Below are positions 23,561 through 34,863 of a stretch of 64,000 bases of DNA, piece after piece (position 1 is the stretch's first letter; each line of letters starts with the position of its first letter). The notes beneath the pieces are model-generated. The model had not been told where the DNA came from. It ran no database searches and worked only from the letters and a program-made list of their open reading frames with translations. Origin of the DNA: Anthoceros angustus (taxonomy: Eukaryota; Streptophyta; Anthocerotopsida; Anthocerotales; Anthocerotaceae); NCBI GenBank assembly GCA_010909165.1, contig MU008179.1:682001-746000 (forward strand). The letters run 5' to 3'. A program made the translations under genes and the position numbers.

Positions 23561-24080
23561 GGTTGTAAGATCTCTTAGGTTTTTCTCAAACCAAGGCAGA
23601 ATGGAGTTGAGAACAAAGCCGATGGAAGAGCGTGCTATGGAAACATTGCAACGATTTGAAATGAGGTTGAGGACAAAGCGGATGGAAGAACTGGCTATTG
23701 AAACATCGTCGCTACTTGAAATGACAGAAGAGCCTCTACTTGAAATGGCGAAAGAGCATGCCATCGAAACAATGCCACTACTGGCAGGGGTTATTGAAAC
23801 ATTGTCTCTACTTGAAATGACAAAAGAGCCTCTACTTGAAATGACGAAAGAGCATGCCTTCAAAACAATGCCACTAGTGGTGGGGGTTATCAATGAATCT
23901 TCCAGCACTAAGAGAAAAACCTTGAAAGGAAATAAGTTGCGAAGAATCATCCACAAGTCAATGAACAAAGTTGTGGAGAAAGTGTTGAGAAAAAGGAAGC
24001 AAAAGTCAAGTGAAGACCTAGTGCCATATATTGCCATATATTATTTTAGGGAACACCCCATTGTCTTTGTTGCAGAATGA
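23469..24080 (+). CDS. Hypothetical repeat-rich protein (weak)
   Basis: One frame stays open from the 27-bp array to 24080; the first plain ATG after the array is near 23469. The product is rich in M, E, K and L and has internal repeats (SLLEMTxEPLLEMxKEHAxxTMPL occurs twice), then a basic tail (RRIIHKSMNKVVEKVLRKRK). I recognise no domain. The array and the surrounding duplication make this at least as likely to be a chance frame in repetitive DNA as a gene. Confidence 0.2.
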   Translation, partial: RDKVVTCLFDCLDQGKMKLRIGFVIRHIKDTVVRSLRFFSNQGRMELRTKPMEERAMETLQRFEMRLRTKRMEELAIETSSLLEMTEEPLLEMAKEHAIETMPLLAGVIETLSLLEMTKEPLLEMTKEHAFKTMPLVVGVINESSSTKRKTLKGNKLRRIIHKSMNKVVEKVLRKRKQKSSEDLVPYIAIYYFREHPIVFVAE

Positions 24081-24257
24081 TAGGGAGAGTGCAATATGAT
24101 ACAGTATAGCATATTTTAGGGTTTGGTGGTATAAAATTATAGGAATTACACAATGGTATAGGTATGTGATATTATGTTAGAACGAATATTAAATAATTTC
24201 TTTATTAGGGTAGTCTATATGCTATATAAGGGCTCCTAAGCTAGGCATAGCTCTATT

Positions 24258-24545
24258 ACAATACTTTACTTTGCATGTAGTGTGATGCATCTTGTTTAGT
24301 GCTTATAGCTCTTATTATACCTTGTGTTGTACCATATAAGTCTTGACATAAGCTTCTATTTTACTTTGCATGTAGTGTGATGCATCTTGTTTAGTGCTTA
24401 TAGCTCTTATTATACCTTGTGTTGTACCATATAAGTCTTGACATAAGCTTCTATTGTGCTTCTTACTAGTTATGTACTTGCTCACTATTTTATTGTAATA
24501 GTATTATGTTATACCACAAGATAAGTCTTGACATGAGCTTCTATT
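24258..24545. repeat. 92-bp tandem repeat
   Basis: A unit beginning ttactttgcatgtagtgtga and ending in cttgacataagcttctatt is repeated twice in tandem with near identity. A partial third copy follows near 24500-24545. The flanks (24080-24700) are AT-rich and show no gene. Confidence 0.8.
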
Positions 24546-25030
24546 GAGCTATTGACTTGTTATGTCCTTGCTCATTATTTTAGCACAATAATATTACACT
24601 GCAATTGGTGTGGGATGAGAATTTGAAGGTACTACTTAGTGGAGTTCGGGAATACTTAGTCCCTGGTCTAGGCAATCAAGCAACTAGGTCTCACACACAC
24701 GGGTACTCTAGTTCCTAAGCAAATCAGGCTCTGCTCGCACGCAACAGGTTAGTCTCGTCGCAAACTGAAAAAGTCCTAACCGATCAAGTTCTTCAACACA
24801 AAGTTCCGCTCGTTTTTCGGACAGGGACTGATGGAACGAACCAGTTAACGGACAAATCCTGTTAGCAATATTTTCCTCCCTCAAATTCACACGCATTTTT
24901 TCTGTACTGTTTGTGAACCCTTGACTGGAAAATAAGCCCTTGATCACTCAGGGATGTCCTAATCGCGCGCCAGGAAACAAAAATGTCTCCGTACAGGCTT
25001 TGCTCCACTGCATTCACCACCCCGCGTGTT

Positions 25031-26437
25031 TCAGAGCAGGAGGAAAAGCTGGGATATGTAGGCTGTAAATTGAGAGTAAAGAGAATCAATCGCTTAGAAC
25101 AAGGGCATACCTCTGGGCCAAAGTAGGTGTCGAACAGTTTTATGGCTGGATCACGTTCAGCGTTATACTGGTCATAGGCGTCCTGTCGAGATTTTACGTA
25201 CTCCACTTGTTGTCTATCTTCGACAGGAACAGCTGTAAACAGTGCCTTGATATATTGATCCACGTATCCGACGTACACAGTGAATAACTCTCCCTTCGGA
25301 ACCTAGAACAACTTGAAGATAGAGAAAGGTTAGCTGTACCCTTGCCTGGTTGACGAGCCTAAGCCCTAATGCGATGGCCCAGAAATAGTGATGACGGACA
25401 TCAATTTCGGCAACTGCACACCTGTAAGATGGGGTCTTCAACACCTCGGTCGGATCTGTAGAAGATCAGCTGTTTTGAGAAAAATTGGTTCTCATCAAAA
25501 TGGCGAGAGGACATCCGCCCACAGTGTCGAAGGAAAGAGTTTCTTACGGGAGCCAGGGCACGAGTATGCCTATCCAGATAAGCAGTGTCTTGCTCCAGGG
25601 GAAGAAAGTCTATCACGCAGAGAATCTTACTGGCTCCGAGTGAAATGAGGTCGATGCCGAGCAAAGGCAAGTCGAATCTGGAGTGAGTTCATCCAAATGC
25701 ACAATGCAGTTCAACTGCACTTCAGTAGAGCTACATAAGACACGCAAGGTGCAAATAAGCAACAAAATTAAAGCTCCAGCACCCAAAATGGCTAACCTGG
25801 TGTCAGGATAGAGCAAGCAATTGAAGGCTTGCCCCGCTGCGCCAGCCTCGAAGTACGTGAAACGGATGCGACGCAAACGCTCCCCGCACAGGAGCCAGTT
25901 GCAGCACCGTGCTGGTTTGGAACCTTTCTTGCTTCGTTTTAACCGCAGCTCCGATGCCAAAGGGAGAAGACGCAAGCCAGGCACTCCTTCCACCAGGTTC
26001 TGCCAAATATGGTCCATATAAGGTCTGTAGACAAGATGAACGTCCTCCCCTCCCACAGAGGCTCCCATTTCGTGCCCTGGAAGAAACTGCGCACATCAAC
26101 TTAGCAACACAACCTGACGTAAGCTGGCAGGGCTACCAGGCCATGCTCAAGATTGAGCAATTCGGACGACGAGAAAAACCGTGGCAGGATCTTCCCGTAG
26201 CTCCTCGGAGATGGAGAAGCGAGACACAGAATTCCCATTGTGACAGGTGCGAGCAGCATCCCTGTCGCTGGAAGACGACGATGCTGATGCCTTCAGCCGC
26301 CAGCCATGACCATTCTTAGCAAGGTCGCGGATCCTTCCTTTCGGACTCCATGGCGAGGTTCTGCACGAAGAGGCGTCTCTGAATGCACTTGGAAAGCAGC
26401 TGCCAGAAGGTGCTGCCCGCAGTCTGCTAAGCGACAT
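25031..26437 (-). CDS. PUBS: Ferredoxin-dependent bilin reductase, PebA/PUBS type, plastid-targeted
   Basis: This family reduces biliverdin with ferredoxin electrons to make phytobilins. Exon 1 starts at the ATG at 26437 with a Ser/Arg-rich transit peptide. Exon 2 carries RPYMDHIWQNLVEGVPGL and FTYFEAGAAGQAFN. Exon 3 (25422-25677) carries FDLPLLGIDLISLG, LCVIDFLPLE and MSSRHFDENQFFSKQLIFYR. Exon 4 (25111-25302) runs from VPKGELFTVYVGYVDQYI to DTYFGPE. The order and wording fit PebA and the moss phycourobilin synthase better than HY2, PcyA or PebB. The last exon is unclear: splicing to the acceptor at about 25047 gives a short tail ending at the TGA at 25031, while another acceptor reads on to 24862. 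Exon 1/2 splicing near 26190-26080 is also unresolved. Whether the product is dihydrobiliverdin or phycourobilin cannot be read from sequence. Confidence 0.85.
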
Positions 26438-27010
26438 CGGAGCGCGAGATGTGGCACAAGAAACGGCGAACCAGCATGCGGTTGAGGTTGGGTTTTTTCT
26501 ATGCACAAGCTCTGCACGAGGCGAACGTGGAGTCTGCTAACAATAGATGGTTGCTCATGTGGGACCTTAATCGGAGCTGACTGTGTTATGTTAGACAGTA
26601 GGTGGCAGGTTTGTAGCAGGTGAGCGCCATCCAATGATTGAACCCTTGTACAACTCAGAAGCCTGAAATTACTGAACAGTAGTGGCTGAAGGATCACACA
26701 GCATAAAACACTGTTTTATCACACATTATCCTACGTCTCCTCGTCCCTAGATAATTAAATCCTTGGCTGCCCTTATCAACCTAGATTCTACCCGATGCCA
26801 ACTCGACTGAATTCCTCCTGGAGGCTTGCCCTACTTGACACATGTCTGCAGATGAGACGAGACAAATCCGAGAATACCTACCATCGCAGGGATTTCGCCC
26901 TATTCTTCATCTGATCCAACTCTCCTGCCCCCCGTCAAGATGCAGGAGAAACTTGATTTGCCTCAGAGGGTCTTGTCCTGTATTGTCTTGCCTTGAGAAG
27001 TAAAGAAAGA

Positions 27011-27879
27011 TCACTCGGATGCTTGGAACCTCATAAACCATCTGGCAACACGGTACCCCGAGAGCACTGAGGAGGCCGCAAGGCAAACAAAGGAAGCGAA
27101 GCCCATACCAACCGCCAGCTTGGCCTGTAAACAAAAGGCTTTGGCATCTCCACAGGTGTAAAGCCCCTGGATCTTCACCTCACCGTTCTGCAGGCTCTGA
27201 GCAATAGCAGCTCCAGCTGAGGCTGCGGAGAAGAGCAGGTAAGCAAAGCCCTGGAAAACACAACCGCAGAATGTCACCGTAAGTGTAGAAGTGGTTGCAG
27301 CTGGTGGAAACAAGACACAAACACTTCAACTTCTTACAACATACCTGATCATGGCCGTAGTCAAACCAAACAGCAAAGCCTTCCGGCATAAAAGTTGTGC
27401 CAGTCTGCAGAAGCCACAGGCCAAGCCCCGTTTCTGCGAGGGAGTAGGTCCCGATAATAGCGTTCACAGCCAGGACATACCTGCATCCAGCCAGTAACAT
27501 ACTCCCGACTTTCAGTCCCGATCCCGGTCCTCCTCACCATCAGCATTGCCGCAATGCAAAGCTTCAAATATAAAAATGCCTCCATACCACACCCAATCCA
27601 GGACATGCAAATCACTCACCGATAGGCATCGTAGTCATACCACCGCACCTTGTCGGCAGAAGTAGCGACCGTATGACTGTTAGTAGCCATGAGCGCCACA
27701 GCGGCAACAGCAAAGCCGAAGGTAAGCAGCCGCAAGAGCACCAGCAGGCGGTCGGAGTGGCGGTTCTTGTTCACGATTGCGGCGGCTCCGAAGTAGTGCA
27801 CATCCTTGGAGGGAGCATGGTTCCCGTTCTCCGCGTCGCCGTAGTGAGTGAGCGTCCGTTCCTCAGCCCCGGTAACCAT
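27011..27879 (-). CDS. CASP-like membrane protein (CASPL)
   Basis: It has four transmembrane segments spread over three exons, typical of the Casparian-strip membrane protein / MARVEL-like family, which form plasma-membrane scaffolds. TM1 is LLRLLTFGFAVAAVALMATN, with Arg before it. TM2 is VLAVNAIIGTYSLAETGLGLWLL. TM3 lies in GFAYLLFSAASAGAAIA, just after FDYGHDQ, and carries the conserved acidic residue. TM4 is VGMGFASFVCLAASSVLSGY. Splices: exon 1 ends at 27620 (TATCG|gtgagt), exon 2 starts GTATGTCCTGG, and exon 3 starts GGCTTTGC. I take the ATG at 27879 as the start because the codon at 27900 is GTG. The stop is at 27011-27013. The localisation is inferred from the family. Confidence 0.88.
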
Positions 27880-28566
27880 GGCCGGACGCGCAAACTTCAC
27901 GCCACTCCCTCCTTCCCTGGAGCTTCAGAGACAAGAATGCAGATCCTCAGGCTCCTCAAGCTCGCCCTCCAGAACCAGCTCCAATCCGACAAGCTCGCCT
28001 TGCCTCACCTCCCTGCTCAACCGTGCGCGGCTCCTCTGCACACCTCCTGTCCCGACTTGCAGAATGTGCCGCCCGAGGCTGCGCATTCATACGCAGGCTG
28101 GCCGGGGTCGGCATCGCGGCAGCGCAGCTAAAAATGGCGAGCGGGAGACGAGCACGCATCGCGCTGCGCGCCCAGGAGGACAGGTGCGTCCCGCGGCGGT
28201 CGCGGCTGCGGACCAGCGGTCGCCGGCTCAATCAATTTTTGCGCTCCACGCCGTTGGCGGTAAACCTGGCTATGTATATTAGCTAAAATCGGTGGGAAGC
28301 GGACAAGCCAACCGTGGGGTTGCCCTAAACTTGTGGGTAAAAGTTCCACCTACTGTACGTACATGAACATCACTGCCAGCCGATTGGTCCACGAGTGTCA
28401 GCAATGAACGTGGGCTGCATTTTGCGGGAAAGACGGTTGTGGGTTTTTCATCTTGGGTTGTGGACGAATTATTCGGGTTATGCCTTCCACTTGGCCAAGT
28501 GCCAGCGAGTCCAAGTTGCTTCCAACTTTTTCTCTTCCAAGACTAGGTACATACAGCGCCGTGCTA

Positions 28567-28695
28567 ATGCACCTGAGTTCATGGAGGCCGGATATTTATG
28601 TCCAGTTCAGGGTGAGGTGCCCGCTGATAGAGTACCTTGATGCACCTGAGTCCATGGAGTCCGGATATTTATGTCCAGTTCAGGGTGTGGCCAGT
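28567..28695 (+). repeat. 74-bp tandem duplication
   Basis: The phrase gcacctgagttcatggaggc followed by cggatatttatgtccagttc occurs twice, about 74 bp apart (near 28568 and 28642). No gene is evident between 27880 and 28980 apart from the promoter side of the CASP-like gene. Confidence 0.8.
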
Positions 28696-28984
28696 CTAAC
28701 ATCTTGTTTGACGACTAAGTTTTTAAGTTTTGGTTTAGGGGATTGATTTAATTTTTTAAGTTCATACAGTATCAGCTTTGCTAACTTGGTGTGAAACGGC
28801 AGAATAGCGAAGGCGACCGTGGAGAGGTTGCGAGCAGCGATGACAGTGATGCCAGCAGGGTAGGAGAAAGTTGGAGCAGCACTCCGCCGAAGGCTCTAAT
28901 CTGTTGTCAGGCACATTGGTGGAGGCAGATGGAGTCCAGTTCCGTCACGTCTGCTTTTGCTTCGCTTTTTGCTTCTGCTTACCA

Positions 28985-29075
28985 TCCATGGTTATGGACC
29001 ACGGAGGTGTGCTCAGCTGCTGGTGGTGGCCAACGGGGGAGATGGCCGTGCTGTTTGAGCAAAAGGAGAGTAAGT
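28985..29075 (+). pseudogene. PP2C-like gene fragment
   Basis: About 85 bases resemble the exon at 30780-30870 of the PP2C gene downstream. Shared words are atggttatggaccacgg (versus atgattatggagcacgg), ctggtggtggccaac and ggccgtgctg. Small indels break the frame. It is probably a relic of an older duplication of the PP2C locus; chance similarity cannot be excluded without an alignment. The rest of 28700-30150 shows no convincing gene. Confidence 0.45.
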
Positions 29076-30154
29076 TTGCAGGTGGAGCGAGAAACTGCTG
29101 GAGCGGGCGGCGGGGTGGTGGCCACCTGGCCTGGTGAGTGTCAGTGTGAATTCCAGGTTTGGTATGTGCGTGTGGTTGTTAGTCGACTTGTTGAGAGCGG
29201 ATGCGAAAGTGGCTCCGGCCGTAGGGGTCCGATTTCATGAGCTGTAAATTCCTTGGTTCCTTGGTTGATAGCAGCACGCACGGGGGCGTTGGTGGAGCAA
29301 AGACAAAGTCGCATGGCTGGGGCCACTGGGCCAGGCAGGTAAGCAGGGTGGTAGGTCTGTGCGGGTGAGGCTGACTCGGATGACTGGTAGATGTTGCAAC
29401 TTCCTGCACAGGTGCGAGCGATCCTTCAGTACAGGTGACAAGTATGTGGCTTGGCCAGGAGAGTCGAGACCACTCGCTGGTGCACTGTGCTGCACCTTTC
29501 CTCCTTACACGGTGCTTCCGAGACATCACTTCTATGCCCTTCCTCTCTCAATTCTGATTGGAGCGATGGGGTTCTTGTGATTGCGTAGGAAACTGTACAC
29601 AGGAATGCATCCAAGAAACTGAAGACACTAAAACATGGTTATCTATGCAAATGTTTGTTTAATTTTGTATGAAGGGGATATTTAGCAGGTTAATAAACTG
29701 GGGCCAGCTTACCGATGAGAACAGCTTTGCTCCTCGTCTCCATAGCTTACGAAGTAGTGGAGGAAGTCTTATGTCACAGCATCCGAATGAAGCCCGAAGC
29801 CTTTTGGAAGGAGGATTGGGGAGCTAGCGGGAGACGCCGAGTGTAGCCTATGGAATGTAATCGGCTTGCCGGAAAGGTGTCACGCTCGCAGAGCCAGCAC
29901 AGTCGAAACAGCAAGAGGCCCATCGGTCAGAAGACAGTCCTCCACCTCCAGCCTGTTGAGGAACATCCCCCACCGCGGCGGGCACTTGGGTGGCAGCCGG
30001 CGGCTGAGCTGGCAGAAGAGCAGGGTAACACGCGTCGCCTACGTGGCGATTGGGCTGCCGCCGGGCCTGAATTCGGACTGGTGCTCCGGCTACGAGGCGG
30101 GGCGTCGGAGAGTTGCGCGCGGTGGGTTGACGGTGGGGCTGTGTGTGGGCGACG

Positions 30155-31360
30155 ATGCATCAGGTGGAGCGTCCGAGCGAGCCCCGGGCGGGAGAGTTCG
30201 CGGGGGAGATGGAGGCGGTGTCGGTGTCGATCAAGGCGGAGATGGCCACCAGGCAGGCGGCGCTGTACGAGGAGGGCGGGGAGCAGGCGGTAACAGTTGC
30301 GGAGGATGGTGGTGCCTTGCTGAACGGCGCGGGCCGGGGCGAGAGCTCCAGGATGCAGCCGCAGGTGCTGTACGGCTGCGCGGTGCTGCACAACCTGCGG
30401 GGCCACCCGATGGAGGACCTGCACGTCGCGGAGATACGGGAGATGGGCGACGACGCGGAGGTGGGCTTGTTCGCCGTCTTCGACTCGCACTGCGGCACCG
30501 AGGTTGCCGCCTTCCTCCAGCGCAGGCTCTTCGACAACATTATTTCGGAGGGCGGGGTGTGGTGGGATCCCGCCGGGGCGACCCGCGACGGCTACCTCTT
30601 GACAGATAGGCAGGTGATGGTCGATTGATCCAACAATCTGAAGAAAACGCAGTACCTGCACACAATTCGTAAACTTTGCCCACCAATTGCCGTCCATGTC
30701 ATGTTGAACTCGTGTGGTGTTGGGCAGATTCTGGAGGGATCTGCCCAACTCCCTGCCACGGCCGGCAGCACGGCCGTCACGGCCATGATTATGGAGCACG
30801 GCAGCAGGCTGGTGGTGGCCAACTTGGGGGACTCCCGTGCGGTGCTCAGCAAGGATGGGGTCGCTGTGCAGCTCTCTGTCGATCACAACCCCGGTCGGCC
30901 CACGGAGCGGGCCAATGTGGAAATGCGCGGCGGAGTGGTCACCAGCTTGCCCGGTCAGTTTCTTTCTCACCTCTCTTTCTGTCATTCCGGTGATACCCCA
31001 ACAAATGATTTTGATTACCCGCCTCCTAATCGTGCGCTCTGTCTTTGTGTGTTTGTGACAGGTGATGTGCCGAGAGTGGATGGGCAACTGGCTGTGGCAA
31101 GAGCCTTCGGCGACAAGTCTTTAAAGGATCACATGAGTGCTAAACCGGACGTAACGGATCAGTTGATCGACCTTTCCTGCGAGTATCTTATTCTGGGTAG
31201 CAATGGCCTCTGGTTCGCTTTCAACAATCAGGATGCTGTGGATTTTGTGCGGAACATTCAGGACCCTTTGGAAGCTGCCACGAGTCTTGTGCAAGAGGCT
31301 CGTAATCGCGGTAGCGAGGATGATGTAACGGCCGTAGTCATCAGGTTCAACGAACTCTGA
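30155..31360 (+). CDS. PP2C-family protein (clade F-like) with altered metal-binding residues
   Basis: Three exons (30155-30613, 30728-30953, 31062-31360; 327 residues) give a PP2C fold: HPMEDLHVAEI, GLFAVFDSHCGTEVAAFLQ, GSTAVTAMIMEH, VVANLGDSRAVLS, GDVPRVDGQLAVARAFGDKS, EYLILGSNGLWFAFNNQDA and RGSEDDVTAVVIRF. The layout matches the plant clade F phosphatases, which dephosphorylate Ser/Thr using two metal ions. The Asp of MED, of FDSH and the late DD are kept. The usual DGH motif has become DSH, and SDGLW has become SNGLW, replacing a metal-coordinating Asp by Asn. This suggests weak activity or a pseudophosphatase. The ATG at 30155 is the first in frame; ATG 30209 is an alternative. The last exon is partly duplicated downstream. 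Confidence 0.9.
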
Positions 31361-31850
31361 TAACCTTAAGACTGTCCACTACGACAGGACAGTCTTAGTT
31401 CCGATGTAAAAATTAGAAGATTCCTTAGTAGCGTAATTTGAAACCTGGGCTAATCACATTTTCCATAACAAGACAAGGCAGTGCCCTCCTGACAAATCTC
31501 AGTCACTAGCCAACGTCAATTTTCTCCGTCCTATTGCACATTCTTGACGTTGGGCAGTAAAACCTTCCCTCACCGGAAGAAGCTCGTAATTGCGGTAGTG
31601 AGAATTATGTAACGGCTGTAGTCATCAGGTTCAACGAACTCTGATAAGCTTAAGGATGTCCACTACGGCTGGACGCTCTTCATTCCGATGTAAAAACTAG
31701 AAAATTCCTTAGAAGAGTGTTTCAAACGTGGGCTAATCATATATTCCATAACAAGACAAAGCAGTGCCCACCTGACAAATCTCAGTCACCATCCAACATC
31801 AATTTTCTCCTTCCTACAGCACCCTCGACGTCGAGCAATAGACCCTCCCC
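31290..31850 (+). repeat. Tandem duplication of the PP2C 3' end
   Basis: The end of the last PP2C exon and its 3' flank (31290-31560) recur at about 31575-31850 with scattered changes. The second copy keeps gtcatcaggttcaacgaact and the stop codon, but upstream it is cut off from the rest of the exon. It is a non-coding relic. Confidence 0.85.
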
Positions 31851-32140
31851 CCACCGCAAGAGCAAAACCTATTCCGCTACACCTATAATTGGCTTACTAC
31901 GCTAAAAAATTGATCCAAGTCCTTAAAGACCCCATGCCAACAAAGCTTTCGAACTTGTTACGACGAAATACCATCTTGAAATTTATGTCTCGATAGTTAG
32001 TTTCCATCGTAGCTTAACCGTTCTCGCCACATTCCCGTTTCGGGGTCCTCAAGACCTGAAGGGTTCAAGCACCAGACAGAGAGTGAGTCGGCTGCGGGCA
32101 CTACCTCCCAAACGACACATTTTCTTGGGCCTGCTTTTTC

Positions 32141-34261
32141 TTACCTGCTATTGGCAGTCTTTGTCTTGCTTAGACTTGCGAGCTCCTCTATCAACTTTCT
32201 CTCCTCACTGCTCAAGCGCTTGGGGATCTCCACCTGCACTCGCACCAGCTGGTCTCCACGCAAATTGGGCTTGCCTAACAGTGGAACTCCCCTTTTGGCC
32301 ATGACCAAAGTAGTCCCTGGCTGAGTGCCTGCAGGAATTTTCAAATCTACAGTCCCATCAACTGTCCCCACCTTTGCAGTAGTACCTAGAATGGCATCAA
32401 TGTAGGAAACCTTAATCGACGTGAGAATGTTATTCCCATCACGTTTCAACTCTGGATCCGACTTCACATTTATAAACACATATAGGTCTCCTGGAGGACC
32501 TCCCCTCCTCCCTGCATTCCCCTCAGACCTGACCCGGAGTCGGCTTCCAGAGTCCACACCAGGTGGTACCTTTAAACTAATCTTCTTCGACTTCCTAACT
32601 CGGCCATCGCCATTACAGGTGTTGCAAGGGCTCACAATCTCTCCTGTGCCCCCACAGGCTGGACATGTTGAAACCTGCCTGAAGTCTCCCAGTGGAGTTT
32701 GAGCAGTCGACATAACCTGACCTTGGCCACCGCATGTCGTACAAGAGCTAGGAGTACTCCCAGGTTTAGCACCTGATCCATTACAAGTATTGCAGGACTC
32801 TAGCCGGGTAACTTCTATGTCTCTGTCTGTCCCAAACACAGCATCTCTGAAGTCCAGGAGTAGATCGTATCTCTCATCATCACCTTGCATTGGCCTATTC
32901 CGGGCTGCTCGCCCACCCATACCACCCATTCCCCCCATGCTGCCGAAGAAAGTCTCAAAAAGATCAAATGGATTGTTAAAGTCCTGCACACCCACAGCAC
33001 GCCAGGTAGTTAGCTAGCAAGCGCAAATTAAATATGCCTAGTATTGAACAACGGGAGTTACCCTAGAAAGCCACGCAGAAATAGCAGAATATGCCTACCG
33101 AGGCTCCTGCTGCACCAGCGCCTTTGAGACCAGCTTCTCCAAACCTATCGTAGAGTGAGCGCTTCTCATCATCTGACAAAACCTGCAACGAAACCAAAGC
33201 TGGGAGGTGAGGAAACAGTAATCATACTTATCTGCCACTGCAGACAAGCAGTTATACAATTAACATGTGAGACCTAAAAAATTGGCAAAACTGATAACAG
33301 TACCTCATAAGCATTACTGATTTCCTTGAACTTTTGCTCCGCTCCTGGGTCTCTGCGAAATCCCACGACCATCAACAATGTGAGATCCGGCACCTCAGAG
33401 GGCACCGAGTCTTTAAGAGCAACTGCAACTTGCACTCCTGTGCTAGTCTCGGCCGGCTTCCCCATAGCAGACGACTCACTTGTTCACGTCGGGATGATAC
33501 TGCCTTGCGAGCTTCCTGTAAGCTGTAATGAGGCAAAACCAAGTTCCGTCAGGCATTCACATCCCTAACCAGTACATAAGCCCTACGAGCGGCGACACCT
33601 CTCCTGCAAGCAAAAGGACCTTACCGCTTTTAATGTCTGCCTTGTCCGCATTTTTGTTGACCCCAAGCACAGAGTAGAAGTCCTGCAAAGTACCGAAGGC
33701 GTTGAAACGAAGACAAAGGTCTTCACTTAGAGACGACAGGATAACCAGGGCTCAGCACACAAGTGCACGAATTCGATCCAAACATCCAGAACCGCGACAC
33801 GAGACCGAAGCAAGTACCGCGCCAGCTGACACGACAAGCCTAGAATTTCGAGCACGCCGTCCCCGCCCTGGACGCGAGACTGACAACCGAAGAGCTCCGG
33901 ACGCCATAAACTCGCTGCTCGAACCCTCAATGCCATAACTGCGCCTGCAGAATGATAGCCACAAGCTTAGGTCATAGGTTATACACCACCAACACCCTGG
34001 TTTCTGGCCTGTTCACCGACACAGTCTCTGAGAGCCATGAAGCCGAATACAGGATGGAAGTTGCCATGTGCTGAGTAGGGAATCCACAATCCACGAGTTT
34101 TTGGCAAACAGGTGCCACAGGAATCAAGCATTCCTTTACCTGTTTTGCGAGGAGGGGACAGCGCGGGGAAGGCAGGCGGAGGTGCTGGGAGCGCGTTGCC
34201 ACACAGCCTCGAGCGGTGCTGCCTGCTGCATCGGCCTGGCTACTCCCACGGCCCTGGCCAT
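32141..34261 (-). CDS. DJA6: Chloroplast DnaJ (HSP40) protein, DJA5/DJA6 type
   Basis: This is a type I J-protein co-chaperone. Exons from 34261 downward give a transit peptide in two pieces ([20 protein letters not shown]..., then ...RLVVSAGA) and a J domain: [34 protein letters not shown] with the HPD triad, [20 protein letters not shown]. Then come [13 protein letters not shown], a Gly/Met-rich linker (GGMGGMGG), and four zinc-finger repeats ([32 protein letters not shown]). The C-terminal substrate domains include [20 protein letters not shown] and [17 protein letters not shown]. The length and order match plant DJA5/DJA6, which are known to help plastid Fe-S cluster assembly through the SUF system. 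All splice sites restore the family sequence. The N-terminal exon choice is the least certain part. Confidence 0.93.
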
Positions 34262-34671
34262 GGTCTGCCTTAGCAAATTCCCTTTCCGAGCCTGATTCAG
34301 GAACCTCGTCTCCGCCCACGCCCAATCCAGGACGCTTGCGCCCTCGCAGGCCCCAGCTATTGGGATTGGCGGCCGACGCTCCAGAGCGTCCTGGTCGAAA
34401 AGCGTACAGAATCCGCGAGCTGGAGTGTGCGGGGTCTCGGCCACCGGCTGGGCCGGTCGGTCGTCGGCACACGCATTAGGGCTTCTCAGATATTTGGCAT
34501 TGGCAAGTTGGCGGTAACTGCGCGTTTCAGGGACTGTGGTGGCCACGAAGCGGCCTCGGCAGGATAAAGTGGATGCCTCTAGAAACTTGTACCGGCTGCA
34601 GCCGGTGGAAGCCCTAGACGGTGGCTCAGGAGCAGCTGGTGGCGCACAGCTTTCCAGGTGGCACTGTGGCC

Positions 34672-34863
34672 ATGTCACTGGCCAAGTGGATTGGAAAAGG
34701 CTTCCACTTCCGAGTGCGCACCACGGAGTTTGTGGTTGCCCTGAACGGCGTGCTCAGATGGGCATCGGAGGGAGTTGTCGTAAACGTGGAAGACTATAGA
34801 GGAACACAGCTTAGGAACTCGCTTGAGCCCATCCTGGGTGGCTCCAAGAGCTGTTGCCAATGA
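34672..34863 (+). CDS. Small hypothetical protein (63 aa)
   Basis: An ATG at 34672 opens a 63-residue frame (MSLAKWIGKGFHFRVRTTEF... ending GGSKSCCQ). The frame is open for 17 more codons upstream, back to 34621. The composition looks protein-like (balanced hydrophobic and charged residues) and no repeat explains it, but I recognise no family. It lies head-to-head with the DnaJ gene, whose start is 34261. It could be a real small gene, an exon, or a chance frame. The stretch 34870-35420 shows nothing else. Confidence 0.3.
   Translation: MSLAKWIGKGFHFRVRTTEFVVALNGVLRWASEGVVVNVEDYRGTQLRNSLEPILGGSKSCCQ

Noticed and set aside
22735-24100. CRISPR-like look of the 27-bp arrays
   Set aside because: The units are head-to-tail without unique spacers, in a plant nuclear setting.
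29927-31087. A 386-codon minus-strand frame over the PP2C gene
   Set aside because: The plus strand carries the conserved phosphatase motifs over three exons; the antisense frame has Arg/His-rich shadow composition.
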